Shown piece after piece: positions 43,655-54,721 of a stretch of DNA of 64,000 bases. The translations under genes were made by a program, and so were the position numbers. The stretch is from Arion vulgaris. Lineage: Eukaryota; Mollusca; Gastropoda; Stylommatophora; Arionidae. Location: positions 56,073,740 through 56,137,739 of the forward strand of contig CM036762.1 of NCBI GenBank assembly GCA_020796225.1, given 5' to 3'. The notes under the pieces were generated by a model, which saw only the letters and a program-made list of their open reading frames with translations, searched no databases and was not told where the DNA came from. Positions within the stretch are counted from its first letter, which is position 1; every line of letters begins with the position of its first letter.

Positions 43655-43915
43655 AAACAAAGAATGAAGTGGTTTGGCCACTTAATAAGAATGCATCCAA
43701 ACTCACAGTATACAGAGTCTTCTACAACAGAACATCGGAAGAAGCAAGAGGAAGACCAGGGAAAAAGATGGTTAGATGGCGTGGCAGCATCCTGTGAAAG
43801 AGCAAAGATAACAACACACAAGCCACCAGAACAGCGCAAGACAAATAAAACAGAAACCACGACACTGGGCAACAACCCGGTAGCAGTGTGACGACAAAAG
43901 AAGAAGAAGAAGAAT
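43655..43915 (+). mobile_element. LINE ORF2 tail
   Basis: + frame QRMKWFGHLIRMHPNSQYTE, then GRPGKRW-like EDQGKRWLDGVAASCERAKI, ending near an AAGAAGAAGAAGAAG tail. WFGH...RM and the downstream KRWLD are LINE tail landmarks. A weaker relative lies at 44380-44600. Confidence 0.7.
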
Positions 43916-43932
43916 GAATGTATGTGTAATGG

Positions 43933-44175
43933 TGGCGTCTGTGGCCTAGGGGTTAGTGACTGGTCTATTAACCCTGACGTTCTGAGTTCGAATCACGCTG
44001 CGACAATTTGGTTGCAAATTGTTTCGCGTGGATTTTAAGAAAAGGACGATGGCACCACCCGTTCAGAAAACAATGGTAAACTACTGAACGTAATAATGAC
44101 TAGAAAATCACAAACAGCGTTACAAAGCTGGGGTTGATTCGCAAAGTCCTGTAAAGGATATGCAATTAACTTTTT
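43933..44175 (+). mobile_element. SINE-E2, tRNA-derived (different head, same body as SINE-E)
   Basis: Head GTCTGTGGCCTAGGGGTTAG (A box) and TTCTGAGTTCGAATCACGCT (B box AGTTCGAATC). The body GTTCAGAAAACAATGGTAAA and 3' end CCTGTAAAGGATATGC are shared with SINE-E. A reverse copy lies at 60585-60790. Confidence 0.8.
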
Positions 44176-44379
44176 TTTTAAATGAATTTACTGATAATTT
44201 AAAAAATTTAAAAATAATTTGTATATTTGATTTTACCGATACACCATACCTGCGCATCATGATTCGTCTATGCACTTACTGTATCATACTTCAAATTTAG
44301 TACTGAAATAGTAATAACTGAACTGATTGGGAAAATTCCAACAGAATATAGAAGGGTAGGATCAAAACCCTGATATAAT

Positions 44380-44600
44380 TACAGCGAACGCAGAAAGGAA
44401 ATGTTTGGCCATCCATCAAGAATGCAGTCAGACCACACTGCTTATGAAGCCTATACAGAAGAACGTTGAGGAAAAAAGGGGAATGAAGACCAAGAAAAAG
44501 ATGAATAATAGATGCTAGAATCATGCAAAAGATGTAAAGTTTTGTACCCAAACCCTATCTGAGAAATGCCCGACAGATACAGAAGATCGCTATACTGGGC
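44380..44600 (+). mobile_element. LINE ORF2 tail, strongly decayed
   Basis: AGGAAATGTTTGGCCATCCA (KEMFGHPSRM in translation) and GACCAAGAAAAAGATGAATA correspond to WFGHxxRM and GRPRKRW positions of the neighbouring LINE tail. Confidence 0.4.
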
Positions 44601-44964
44601 TAAAATCCTGTAACATCGTGACGATATAGTAAGACAGCAGAAGAAGAGGAAGAATCAAACTGATGAAACAAAGAAGAGCTGCAGAACTGTAAAACATAAA
44701 AACAACAATGATTAAATAAAAAAAAAACACGGAATTGATAAGAATATACCGTGAGAAGTTTGAGCGAGTCATACAGTAAGATGAAGGAACGACCTCACAT
44801 AGTCAGAAAGGACGCAAAGTGTAGACATGCTCTTTGGTACATATCATAAAACCTAAATTTGCGTAAAAAACAATACTTAAAGAGCAAAGAACACGAGAAG
44901 GAAAGGAAAATGTGAGGGACTGATTGTCAGCGAGACAGACTCAAACATTTCCCGTAGGGTGCTA

Positions 44965-45090
44965 TTTTCGGATATGCATACCGCACACATGTGTAGCATA
45001 CGAATGGATGCTCAATCTACAGTCATCTTGTCTAAGGTCAAACATATCACAAAGAGTGACTGTACTGGTCGTAAAGAAGGAACGCAAACA
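44965..45090 (+). mobile_element. SINE-A 3' half
   Basis: GGTCAAACATATCACAAAGA and GGTCGTAAAGAAGGAACGCA match SINE-A. The AAG tail is replaced by AAACAAAC. Confidence 0.55.
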
Positions 45091-45249
45091 AACAACAGGA
45101 AAGATAATACTTTAAATTATACAAGAGATTATATTAAAACAGACAAAGGAGTAGGTTATGGAACTTCTACTCTGTGCAAGAACAACGGAACAGAAATAAG
45201 AAACATTATGTTGACAGATACTAACAGAAACATATATTGAAGCCTCAAA

Positions 45250-46280
45250 ACATATCGTTATACGCTTCATTGAATACTGGGAATCTTTTCACGGAGTCCA
45301 ACACGAACAGCTAATGAAATGTCTTCAAACAAATAATGTTAGTTATTTAAGTAATGTGTGCTACCTTCTCTTCAACAAAATATAGACAGAATAGTTAAAG
45401 AGGCACAGTGCGGAGAAGACATTATTGACATAGACAATGATCACCACGACCAATTAAATAACAAAATCAGCAAATTACTTTTTGCAGACGACCAAAGTTT
45501 CATCTATGAAGATGAAGATTAGCTACACCAACACATGAATTCATTACAATAGCATGTAGAAAGTACAACATGAAAATCGACAAACAAAAGACCGAGACCA
45601 TGAAAATCAGCAGAACACCAAGCCAATCAAACGTACAAATAGACAACATCAGAGTAAAGCAAGTTTCTGAATTCAAATATTTAGGCAGCATTTTCACAGA
45701 CGGAAAACTCGATAGAGAAATAGAGACAAAGTGTCAAAAAGCAAATGCAGGGACCTACCAGCTGGCACCATTACTACAACACCCAAAGATCAAGATGGAA
45801 GTGAAAAGACAGATGATTATAAGAATTTTCCTACCAACACTTTGTTACCAGTGCCAAACTTGATTCTAACAGCAACACACCACAGAAAGCTCACTACGTG
45901 TGAAATTAAATATTTGAGAGAAGTATGGGGTCACCAGGAAAGATAGACTACGAAATGAGGACATCAGAAGCAGAGTGGGCATAACTTCATGCACCGAATA
46001 ATACATCGAATGACAACAAATGCAGTGGTTTGGACATTTAATGAGAATGAAATACAACCAACCACCAATAACAGCATACAATAAAAAGAGATCAGGTTCT
46101 AGAGCTAAGGGAAGACCAAGAAAAAGATGGATAGACAATATCAAGACCACACTACATAAACACGGATATAATACAACAAGGGCGACTCATCTGGCCCTAG
46201 AATGCAAATTAAAGCTCCAACGCCTACGCTAACGGCAAGAGTGGACAGCCAACTCCATCTTCCACCTGGGAATAGACAAT
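45250..46280 (+). mobile_element. LINE family 'b', RT C-terminal half to 3' end
   Basis: The + strand reads, with several shifts and stops: NKISKLLFADDQSFIYEDED (the RT catalytic Y/FxDD motif is FADD), MKIDKQKTETMKISRTPSQS, VSEFKYLGSIFTDGKLDREI, FLPTLCYQCQT, then QWFGHLMRMKYNQPPITAYN and GRPRKRWIDNIKTTLHKHGY. This is RT palm to thumb and C-terminal domain of a non-LTR retrotransposon. Endonuclease and the first RT motifs are missing or unrecognisable (5' truncation). Its last 340 bp are repeated at 4810-5165. Confidence 0.85.
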
Positions 46281-46289
46281 TTAGTAACG

Positions 46290-47084
46290 GTTCTAATTTC
46301 ATGGCAACTGGTTACCAATAATAGCGCCGTTCCTGTGCCAGCAAAAAACAGTCAAAATGCTAATCTTTCTCTCATGTGAACTAGTTACGCAAACACAAAT
46401 TCCAACACAAACCAGTAGCTTGCACATGCATTAAATGCGTAAGGCAATCACCAGAGTGCCAACACCAACCGTTCGCCACTTGAATTTGCAATTCGCGGCA
46501 AAAGAAGCAGATGTCACAGCAGAAACCAGCAGTTCACGCAAGCATTACTGCATAAGACAGCAGCTAGATCACCAGCGATTAGTTGTCCGCCAATTTTTGA
46601 ATATACAGTTCATAAAACAACTACCATGGACACAAACATAAGCATTCTGAATGAATCTCAGAGTTCACAGTGCCGCTCTAAGCACTTAACATCGTAGATA
46701 TACGACAAACCTTGGTCCACAAGTCCAAACATGAGAAAATGCGCTCGCAACCGCTCCCAGAAACACACACCACATCTCATCTATTTAGATCTCGATGAGA
46801 TCTTTTGCCATATTAGCCAGGAAGCCCATCTTAAGTAATAGTCATCAAAGTAATTATTAATTTATGATGAAAACAAGTATTACCAGTAGGAATAGACACA
46901 TGTATACTATTGTTCATCTAGTGTACGTGTGAATATACGTGTAAATAATACTAATATATTCATTTATTCTTCTAGTATACGTGTAAATAGACCATATCTA
47001 ACTGCTTTATCTATTATTGTACGTGAACAGAATGTTAACATTTTAGTTAGCATCAGTGTGTGTTGTACACGGTTGCTAGAAATC
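46290..47084. other. Upstream region of the LRR gene
   Basis: No repeat family recognised. AT-rich. The frame of exon 1 stays open upstream to an ATG at 46929, but I prefer the downstream start. No clear TATA or initiator could be singled out. Confidence 0.35.
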
Positions 47085-47365
47085 ATGGGTGTGTTTGACA
47101 GAAATCGTTGCAGACGATTATTGTATATTTCTCTACACGTCTTTTGCATTGGAATGTTGGTTCTACCATTGTTGTCTGTAAGTGGACAGATGTTGTCTGT
47201 AAGTGGACAGATAGTATTTACGTCAAAAGTAAACGCCTGCAACATTTTAGACCCCAACAATAGTAGTCAGTTGTGCGTGTGTAGCAATGTGACTGTGACA
47301 TGTGTTTTCTCCACAAGAACTCTCAAAGAAATTCCAAATGCCATCATAGAGAGCGTTGAAATTTT
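47085..47365 (+). CDS. LRR protein, exon 1: signal peptide and LRRNT
   Basis: Start ATG at 47085 chosen because the following residues form a signal peptide: a basic start (MGVFDRNRCRR), then a long hydrophobic run (LLYISLHVFCIGMLVLPLL). The frame extends 52 codons upstream, but that part looks like translated leader. After the signal comes CNILDP..., with CVCSNVTVTC: CxC-x6-C, the spacing of an LRRNT cap, then TLKEIPNAI, the strand that opens the first repeat. A 21-bp tandem duplication (47172-47213) repeats LSVSGQM. The exon ends ATTTT|GTAAGT at phase 2. It is the start of a six-exon gene continuing to the window edge. Confidence 0.75.
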
Positions 47366-47860
47366 GTAAGTATATTTCTTATACAGTATTTGTGTTTATT
47401 TCGATTTTGCAAATATATATCAGCCCAGTTCTCCCGATCGGCACTTGAGCGCTATGTCCTCCAATCCAATGCGTCCTCTGTCCTCCAATGTAGCAATCAT
47501 CTCAGTGATCCTACCTTCACTGTGCCCACGAGAAGTTGGTTGGCAAAATTTCTCTGCCAACCCTGCAAACAGCACCTGCTTGATTATCTGCGCTTAACAC
47601 TTATTTCATTTAAGGGACTCGATATCTTTGTTTATATTTTGAAATATGTGGTCATTTATTATGTCAACCTTGCCCTAACTTTTCTCACTCTGAATAAATG
47701 TCAAGTGTGATACTGTGGGCTCGGTTTGTAGACCGAAAATAAAGACACTCTTAAAGTGTCTATAAAATGCTTCGATATAGATATCATCTACTGGGAATTC
47801 CTGCGCACGATCGCCAAATGTGGCGCTGTAACAACACAAGCGCATTTCGTATAGCTGACA
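47366..47860. other. Intron 1, proximal part: unidentified element end
   Basis: Holds a moderately GC-rich stretch (47410-47620) open in one frame with no domain recognised, followed by an AATAAAGACACTCTTAAAGT hairpin (AGACACT/AGTGTCT) at about 47742-47762. The AATAAA and hairpin suggest a retroelement 3' end, but no second copy is present. Confidence 0.3.
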
Positions 47861-47871
47861 ATTGCTGTACT

Positions 47872-48036
47872 CAGTGGCGGCTCGTAATCATTTTTGTTGG
47901 TGGGGCCAGACATTTTTTTCATGATAAATCATGGTTTTTGGTTGCTATGTTTTCATTTATAAAATAATAAATACACGTTATACATTATTTTTGGTGGGGC
48001 CCGGCCCCACTGACCCTTAATTACGAGCCACCACTA
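47872..48036 (+). mobile_element. hAT-type MITE 'M2', 165 bp, perfect 8-bp target duplication
   Basis: Left terminus CAGTGGCGGCTCGTAAT, right terminus ATTACGAGCCACCACTA (inverted, two mismatches). Flanked by GCTGTACT on both sides (47864-47871 and 48037-48044), an 8-bp target duplication typical of hAT transposases. No coding. Confidence 0.9.
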
Positions 48037-48304
48037 GCTGTACTGCTGTGGCGCAAAGAAATCGAGCTGTGCCAATAGATAGAACACACAACTCCCACAT
48101 GTCTAACGGTGATCGTGTATACCCGACCTATGTATGAAATTGTGCTCCAGGATTGAACGCCAGAGCCACCTCATGATTTTACTAGTGCGGGATAGCTTAT
48201 ATTTTTCGTAATTACTTCCATATTTTTTTTGGAGGTATATATCCAGTCCAAATTTGTATTGGCTGTATTTTGGCAGCAGTCTATCAGTATGTCTTCCTCA
48301 AATA

Positions 48305-49440
48305 ATAATAATAATTCCTCTCGTATCGTTATACGTTACATATGGCCTGCAAGTAATTTCTCCATACCGCTCTATCATGGGCAACTCGCTCAATCTCCTC
48401 CATGGAACTGAGACCGATATTTCCTGCCTCTCTAAGCAAAGTTCGTTTCAGGGTCTCTTTAGGTCGGCCTCACTTTCTTGAACCCTTTGCATCCCACTTG
48501 AATGCCTGCTTTGATATTCGTTGATCATTTCTCCTCAAGGTGTGCCCAACATATTTCCATCTTCTCTTTCTTATAACAGTTGTCACTAGTGGTTGACCAG
48601 ACATGTCTCTGATTTCATCACTTCTTCTGAATTCGTTCCATTTTATATTCATTATTTTTGCAGACATCTATTTTCAAATGCATTCAACTTGCTTTCTATA
48701 TCTTTAGTCATTTTCCAACTCTCGCTGGCATATGTTAGGATTGATACAACGTTTGAATTGAAAATTCGTAATTTAGTTTTATTACTATATAACTTACAGT
48801 TCCATATTTTATTTTGACTTTTAAAAGCTGATGTTGCTTTGCCAATTCGTATCATAATTTCTTTTTAACATTTCCTGTGCAATCAAAATTGCTACCTAAA
48901 TAGGTGAACTGCTCTGTTATTTTTATCATTTTAGATTCCAGTGTGATATCTGCATTACTTGCCATAGGTGTCTTCATTATATTTGTTTTTTCATAGCTTA
49001 TCTGCAGTCCAACTTTTGATGCTATAGAGGACAAGTTGTCTGTTTTTCTTTGCATATCTTGGTTGTTTCTACTTAACAAGGTAATATCATCTGCAAAATC
49101 CAAATCTTCTAGTTGACTATTTTCTACCCAATCGATGCCAGTTTTGCCCCTGCAACATTGTCGCATCACCCAGTCAATGGCCACTCCAAAAATAGCGGAG
49201 ATAGAATACAGCCTTGCTTTACTCCGGTTTCAACCATAAACCAGTCGCTGTGTCCACCATCAGTGCGAACTGCACACTGTGAACCATCATAGAGGCTCTT
49301 TATAATGTTTATTATTTTGTCTGGTATTCCATAGCATCTCAGAATATTCCACAGAGAGATTCTGTGTAGACTATCAAAGACTTTTTAAAATCGATGAAAT
49401 TTAGTATGAGTGGTTGTTGCTCAATAGTTATTGGTTATTG
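48305..49440 (-). mobile_element. LINE family 'd', RT to 3' end, reverse, in intron 1
   Basis: Minus frames in order: SQCAVRTDGGHSDWFMVETG then VKQGCILSPLF (RT motif), LDFADDITLLSRNNQDMQRK (FADD catalytic motif), FTYLGSNFDCTG, VSILTYASESWKMTKDIESK, then NEFRRSDEIRDMSGQPLVTT and WKYVGHTLRRND. This is the RT palm, thumb and tail of an RTE-like ORF2. It is frame-broken, and its 3' end abuts an (AAT)n tract at 48300. A 150-bp copy lies at 9694-9845. Confidence 0.85.
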
Positions 49441-49524
49441 GTTACTAAACTGACGTCATTGCACTCCGGGCAGAGTCATAGGTGCTCAGTCTCCCCAACA
49501 TATATCGAAGAGTATGTATACTGA

Positions 49525-49690
49525 TGGTTCCCGTGGCTCGCTGATTAAACACACCTCTCTGCCTCTCAGGCATCCAGTTCGACTTGTACAACGGGTAACT
49601 CCAAAATGCCTAAATCGCTTGATCGACTCAACATCAATTCCAGTGTCCTCATCCTACAGAAAGTCGCGAAGAGACCGAAGAACAATAGTT
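49525..49690 (+). mobile_element. Possible tRNA-headed SINE
   Basis: GGTTCCCGTGGCTCGCTGAT (A-box-like) and CATCCAGTTCGACTTGTACA (B-box-like) 45 nt apart, followed by GCCTAAATCGCTTGATCGAC. Only one copy in the window. Confidence 0.35.
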
Positions 49691-49787
49691 TAGTAGGAAT
49701 GCGCCGACAGTTGAGTATTTCAAATCTTCCAGATTTAGCTTACATTACAGTAACATATCGTATATGTGGTCATTAATATTCATATGT

Positions 49788-50095
49788 TGATAATATTGAT
49801 AATAATGGTGAAGATGATCTGAGACCATTACTGATGATGATGATGCAGATAATGATGATGATCTGAGAACATTACTGATGATGATGATGCAGATAATGAT
49901 GATGATCTGAGAACATTACTGATGATGATGATCTGAGAACATTATTAATGATCATGATCTGATGATGATCTGAAAACATTACTGATGATGATAAAGATGA
50001 TGGTCTGGAAACATTACTAATGATGATGATGATATGAAAACATTACTGATGATGATGATCTGGAAAAATTACTGATGATGACGATGATAATTATC
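49788..50095 (+). repeat. GATGAT-rich degenerate array upstream of exon 2
   Basis: Repeats of GAT with interspersed CTGAGAACATTACT phrases, roughly 45-bp higher-order units. Lies 55 bp before the exon 2 acceptor. Confidence 0.85.
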
Positions 50096-50150
50096 ATCAC
50101 CATATTTTTAATTATTTAATTATTTTATCATTATATTTTTTTCTTCTTAG

Positions 50151-50222
50151 AAACTTAACTCGTAACAGCATCAAAGAAATTCAGGAGTCTGACTTTTTCA
50201 AGTTGGAACAGCTTCGAACAAT
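50151..50222 (+). CDS. LRR protein, exon 2 (LRR 1, 72 nt)
   Basis: Preceded by a TTTTTTTCTTCTTAG acceptor and followed by GTAAGT. Exactly 72 nt, both junctions phase 2. With the two bases from exon 1 it reads LNLTRNSIKEIQESDFFKLE then QLRT: the LxLxxNxIxxIxxxxFxxLxxLxx pattern of an extracellular 24-residue LRR. One-repeat exons of 72 nt are common in LRR-Ig proteins, LGI, Slit and glycoprotein-hormone receptors. The EIQ...F wording is close to the first peroxidasin LRR. Confidence 0.85.
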
Positions 50223-50234
50223 GTAAGTCCATCT

Positions 50235-50345
50235 TAGAATTCTTGATACTAAAGAAAGTTGGCTATTAAATAATATAAAAACAAGGACAATTAAATATTT
50301 CGGACACATCAAACGAAAGGAGCGACTAGAGAAGATTGTTTTTTA
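50235..50345 (+). mobile_element. LINE tail fragment just after exon 2
   Basis: KTRTIKYFGHIKRKERLEKI in translation, the YFGH motif of LINE ORF2 tails, begins within 60 bp of the exon 2 donor. Confidence 0.5.
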
Positions 50346-50429
50346 AAAATACTTGTCTGGATCGCAAATTGAACATCCGTCATCCACATGAAAAAAAAAA
50401 AAGTAGCAACGCGCATTTGTGAATGAGAC

Positions 50430-51340
50430 TCATCATCAAGGTGCGTATCCTTTATAGGACGTTGCTCTCTTTGCAGCACATCTGAAATTCATTCTGTCTC
50501 TTGCCAGTTCACTCACTTCGTTGATGGTCATGTTCATGGTTTCTTTAATATCTTGTAGCCATCTTCTTCTTGGTCTGCCTCTGCGTCCTGGGACCCTGCC
50601 ATCTAGTATTGTTCTTTCCAGGCCATCGTGACGTTTGACGTGACCAAAGTATGTAATTTTTCTGTATAGTATGTTGTTTATCAACCGATTCTCTTTAACA
50701 TTTAGTTCTTTCAGGACATCAATGTTCTTTCTTTTTCTGTTCATGGTATTCGTAGGATCTTTCTGTAGCATTTAGTTTCGAAGGACTGGATTTTCGTTCT
50801 TAATTTCTATGTAATAGTCCATGATTAACAACCATAAGTAGCCACTGGGAAAATGCATGCTCTCAATATTTTTAATTTTAGTATTTTGCAGGTGCTTTGC
50901 CACATGTTCTTCATTGTGTTTAACTTCTTGATTGCTTATTGCCAATCTTCTTGAGATCTCTTTGGAGCAGTCACAGTTATTGTTAATTATTGAGCCCAGT
51001 TATTTGTAGCTCTCTACACATTGGAGTTCTTCATTGTTTATTTGAATGTTAGGTGAGCCTTTTACTTTGTCAGTTCACATGATTTCTGTGTTTTGTGTAT
51101 TCAAATATAGATGTTGGTCTTCACTATGTTTCTTGGTCGTCATGATTAGGTTTTCCAAACCCTCTTTGCTGGTGGATAATAATACTGTATCGTCTGCGTA
51201 TCTAAGCTCTGGTATGAATTTTCCGCCTATAGTGAGAGGGTCGTAATTGATATAGTTGACATCTTCTTTACATTCCTCATGATGTTCTCCGCATATATGT
51301 TGAATAAGTAGAATGAGACTAGGGAGTCGTATATTAGGTG
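50430..51340 (-). mobile_element. LINE family 'f', RT palm to 3' end, reverse, in intron 2
   Basis: Minus frames: VNYINYDPLTIGGKFIPELR and YADDTVLLSTSKEGLENLIM (RT YADD motif), then after shifts ILYRKITYFGHVKRHDGLER, GRRGRPRRRWLQDIKETMNM and ARDRMNFR. Order and motifs fit a truncated non-LTR retrotransposon. The 3' end is near 50430. Confidence 0.8.
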
Positions 51341-51349
51341 ATTTTGTAA

Positions 51350-51412
51350 TATATAATCTCTGCGGTAGATGGCTACGTCCTGTAAAGGATATGCCACGAT
51401 TTCCAATCTATA
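51350..51412 (+). mobile_element. SINE-E 3' fragment
   Basis: GGTAGATGGCTACGTCCTGT and AAAGGATATGCCACGATTTC match the SINE-E 3' end. Confidence 0.5.
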
Positions 51413-51472
51413 TGTAGTGTAATGTGAAAGAAGTGAAATTCTTTCCTTCTGTTGTATTATTTGCTTGATAAA

Positions 51473-51585
51473 GACAATTTGGTCGAAACGTTTCTGTATA
51501 TTGTCATTGTTTTTGTATTTTGTAAATCTCTAGTACTTTGTAACTTTTATTGTTAAAAATGTTTTTGCGTATTTCGCTCAACTCA
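51473..51585 (+). mobile_element. Penelope-like element 3' tail
   Basis: GGTCGAAACGTTTCTGTATA, TTGTCATTGTTTTTGTATTT, TCTAGTACTTTGTAAC: shared with 55431-55535 and the end of the Penelope-like copy at 12480-12545. It begins with TTGATAA...GGTCGAAAC, see findings. Confidence 0.6.
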
Positions 51586-51653
51586 GTTGGCAACTGTACG
51601 AAAGAAAATTGGATACTCTTGTACAATCTCACCGTTAAAAAGGGGAATCTAGC

Positions 51654-54109
51654 CAGTGCCGGATTAGGCCAGCGCGGGGCCTGTAGCAAATTTTAGCGCG
51701 GGGCCCTATGTTTTGTATGATAATAAATAATAAAACACAACTTTTACATACAAACTTTTCTTGATTTAATGTGAGCAAATTTAGAGATAATACTAGACAA
51801 ATCAATTTCTCTAAGTAAATTACATTCAATGTTCATTAAGGTGAGGTTGTTTAGACGATTTTGTCCCATCATGTTCCTTAACTCACTTTTTGTACGCTTT
51901 AATGTTGAAAAAGAACGTTCTACGCTGCAGTTAGTAATCATTAAAGACAAGTAAATTCGTAAGACTATTTCTACATTTGGGAAATACGACTTTAATAAAT
52001 TTTCCATTATACGTTTATAAAATTGCAGTTCAAGAGCCCCATGCTTTTCGTTGCTAATAGCAGCAGCTACATTAGTTTTTAAGAAGTTCAACGAACTGCA
52101 CAGGTTCGTCGCCTAGACTTTCTTACAAATCCTCTTGATAAGAGCTGACAATATTTGGAGTTCTTTTCAAGATCTCTTTTGCTGTAAGAGATTTTAATTG
52201 CCATAGTATTCCAAATACACCAGTCACTCTATGGTACGCTCCATGCGTTTAGCTAAGGCAGAGAGTACATTATCAATTATGACAATAAAAACACCTGACT
52301 TTCAAATTTTTGTTTGGGTGTTTGATTTTCTACAACTTCATCGAGCGTAGTAGAGCCGCTGAAATCGTCGTACTTAGTATTTCGCTTGCGTCGTCTTGAA
52401 GTTTGTTGCTGATATTCTTGTCAGTCAGGCTTTTGGCTTTGGCCACAATATCTGAAAATGTAGGCCGCATTTGTTGAACGTACACGTGTAACGATTCATA
52501 AAGAGCATATCCCGTGTTAAGGTCTTGATCAGGTGACTAATGAAGCGCTAGACGCTTGCAAGCGTTCTAGTATTCCTTTCCATAAAATAGTCAATATTCC
52601 TGTTTCCAACTTACTCATCCCCAAAACTAGCCAATATGCCTGATTACGATACTCTACCTTTTGATCATGTAATTTGAGATGTCATCCAAAACTTGTTTGA
52701 TAGTTGTAAAACCACATAAAAGTGCCTTTGTCGCATCAGCTCGGGCAGACCACCTGGTGTCCGACAGTCTCTTCAAAATCGGGAGTTTTGAGCCTGTATC
52801 TTCCAGTGCTTTTGTAAGAATGCCCCATCGATAGGTAGAAGCGGAAAAGAATGTATAGAGGCTTTCAACAAAATCGAAAAAATTGATGCTTCTATACAAT
52901 ATTCTGCAGCACACTTAGCAGCCAAATTCAGTGAATGTGCAAAGCAGGGAATGTATTCTGCGTACTGATTTATCTCCTTAATGCGTGCTTGTAAGCCATG
53001 GCATTTCCCACTCATGTTGCTGGCATTGTCATAGCTTTGACCACGACAGTCTTTGATATCAATGTCATTTTTGTTTTAAAAATCAAGTAAACTTTGGGCG
53101 AGTTGTTCAGCAGTATGACCTTCCATATCCAAGAACTTCACAAACCTTTCCACTGGTCCAGATGGTAACACATAGCGCACTATTAGAGTGAGTTGGTCCA
53201 CATGCGAAATGTCTGGAGTAGAGTCCAGTGATACGGAATAGTACTTGCATTTCTTAATTTCGCAAATAATATGATCCAGTAAGCTTGATGCAATTAGATG
53301 GATAAATTCCTCACATGTTGTTTTTGATAAGTATGATGTATGTCCCTTTCCTTTATTTGCATAAGTATTTATATGCTGAGCCAGAAATATATCAAATTTG
53401 GCTATTAATTTCAATAAACTTAAATAATGGTTATTATTAGGTGAACCAATAGTTTCATCACTAACCCGAAATGCAAAACCTCGTTCTGCTAAAAATTGGA
53501 TAACTGAAGTAATTCGCTCTAAAAGTGTCCGAAAATATGTTTGTTCGGTCTCAATTTGGCTTAACAAGTTAAGAATCGACACCCACATCCTTCGTTTTGC
53601 AAACTTAGAGCGAAATTATCGCTTGTCTAGGGGAGGGTGCTTTCTTCATCTTTTCAACAAATTATTTGCGTTTTTCCAGTCGTCAAATCCTTCTTTCGTA
53701 AACCGACCACTTGCATTTATTTTAAACTAAGTTTCGCGCGCAAAACTGCTGAAGAAACAGAAACTGGGTTATGAGTACAATTTAATGGTCCTTTTGTTCA
53801 ATCTTCCAAGTTTTCGTTTATTAGAAGCGAGTGCAAAAGGGACACTCTACACAAAAAATAAAAAACTGTAACGTTGTTAGTGAGCTCAATGCGGCCGCCC
53901 GTTCCTAGCTAAGTCCGAAATTGTGTAAACATGATCTTGGCCTTAACCTAAATAAGAAAAGAATGAAGGGGATATTATTACCCACCTCCCAACCTTGGTT
54001 CCATGTTTATTACTAGTGACAGCTTAGCTTTGTCACATAGGCGCGGGGCCCCTCGAAGCGCGGGGCCCGTAGCATTTGCTACTTCTGCTACTAGGCTAAT
54101 CCGGCGCTG
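51654..54109 (-). mobile_element. hAT DNA transposon, 2456 bp, both termini and 8-bp target duplication intact
   Basis: Left terminus CAGTGCCGGATTAGGCCAGC, right terminus reading inward CAGCGCCGGATTAGCCTAGT. AATCTAGC flanks both ends (51646-51653 and 54110-54117), a perfect 8-bp target duplication. GCGCGGGGCC phrases are repeated near both ends (subterminal repeats). Transposase on the minus strand, interrupted by stops and shifts. Lies in intron 2 of the LRR gene, transcribed against it. Confidence 0.95.
51744..53720 (-). pseudogene. hAT transposase remnant (DUF4371 / ZMYM-type)
   Basis: Minus strand, in order: FTKEGFDDWKNANNLL at the N-terminal end; a 170-codon block (53588-53076) with ERGFAFRVSDETIGSPNNNH and YYSVSLDSTPDISHVDQLTL (DUF4371 core with the SxDxTxDxSxxDQL motif); GQSYDNASNMSGKCHGLQAR and IPCFAHSLNLAA (the CxxHxLN region); LSDTRWSARADATKAL (the RW motif); and NCSVERSFSTLKRTKSELRN with RLNNLTLMNIE, the C-terminal hAT dimerisation domain. 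Breaks: a TAA near 53073, a frameshift near 52900, and further damage between 52650 and 52100. Hence inactive as written. Confidence 0.9.
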
Positions 54110-54293
54110 AATCTAGCTGACCTAAATAAAGTGACGTCAGTCAAACGGTCAGAGATCACGAGATGCGGACGTACAGGGAAACCGAGTATTAGTATATTTG
54201 GATCAACAAAGTTAAGTGAGTGGTTTACTGTATAATAATGGGAACCCTCTGTGCTATATTTAGAATGACCCAATTTAAACGGTGAGATTGTAC

Positions 54294-54720
54294 CGAAATT
54301 GCTGTAGACAAGATGTGTTAGTGCAAGGGACAATTCCCTAAATTAATCTTATTCTATGAAGGTTTGTTATTTATTACTATTGTTTTCTATAATTGTATAC
54401 CATTTTTATATCAAATTGGGGATTCAATCGACAAATTAAAAAGACTATTTAATCTAGAGTCCTCGTTTATCTGGGAAGTAGTTTGGCAGCGTAAGAATGA
54501 CTATATTTTCCGGCTGAATGAAAATGACATAATTGTTTTGACAATTTTGAATGCAATAACGATCAGAGGTCGCAATGTTACATCTTAGATAGGAACATGT
54601 TGAACGCTCCCAGGGATAGTGCACGGCACAATGCGTGAAGCATTGGATAGAAAATGATGAGTCTATATAATATATTTAATAAGGAAATGTTATATATTAA
54701 TATGATTGTTATATTATTCT
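54294..54720. other. Intron 2, no element recognised
   Basis: AT-rich. The 74-codon open run at 54364-54588 has no LRR or other domain. No LRR exon found. Confidence 0.35.
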
Positions 54721-54721
54721 G

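Larger units (their letters stand above)
51621..54293. mobile_element. Short inverted-repeat element split by a hAT insertion
   Basis: GTACAATCTCACCGTTAAA at 51621-51639 is mirrored by TTTAAACGGTGAGATTGTAC at 54274-54293 (one extra A). Removing the hAT element (51654-54117 with one target copy) leaves about 210 bp between these inverted termini, the size of a MITE. Family unknown; GTAC at both outer ends may be part of the repeat or a 4-bp target duplication. Confidence 0.65.

Noticed and set aside
43436..43706. Overlapping minus-strand frames near 43.5 kb
   Set aside because: Run through a CA microsatellite and the reverse of a LINE tail; no domain.
46929..47084. Upstream ATG at 46929 as the start of the LRR protein
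   Set aside because: It would put 52 residues with no signal-peptide character before a clear signal peptide; the ATG at 47085 gives a standard secretory start.
54364..54588. Missing LRR exon in intron 2
   Set aside because: The open run has no LxxLxLxxN pattern and no phase-2 splice borders.
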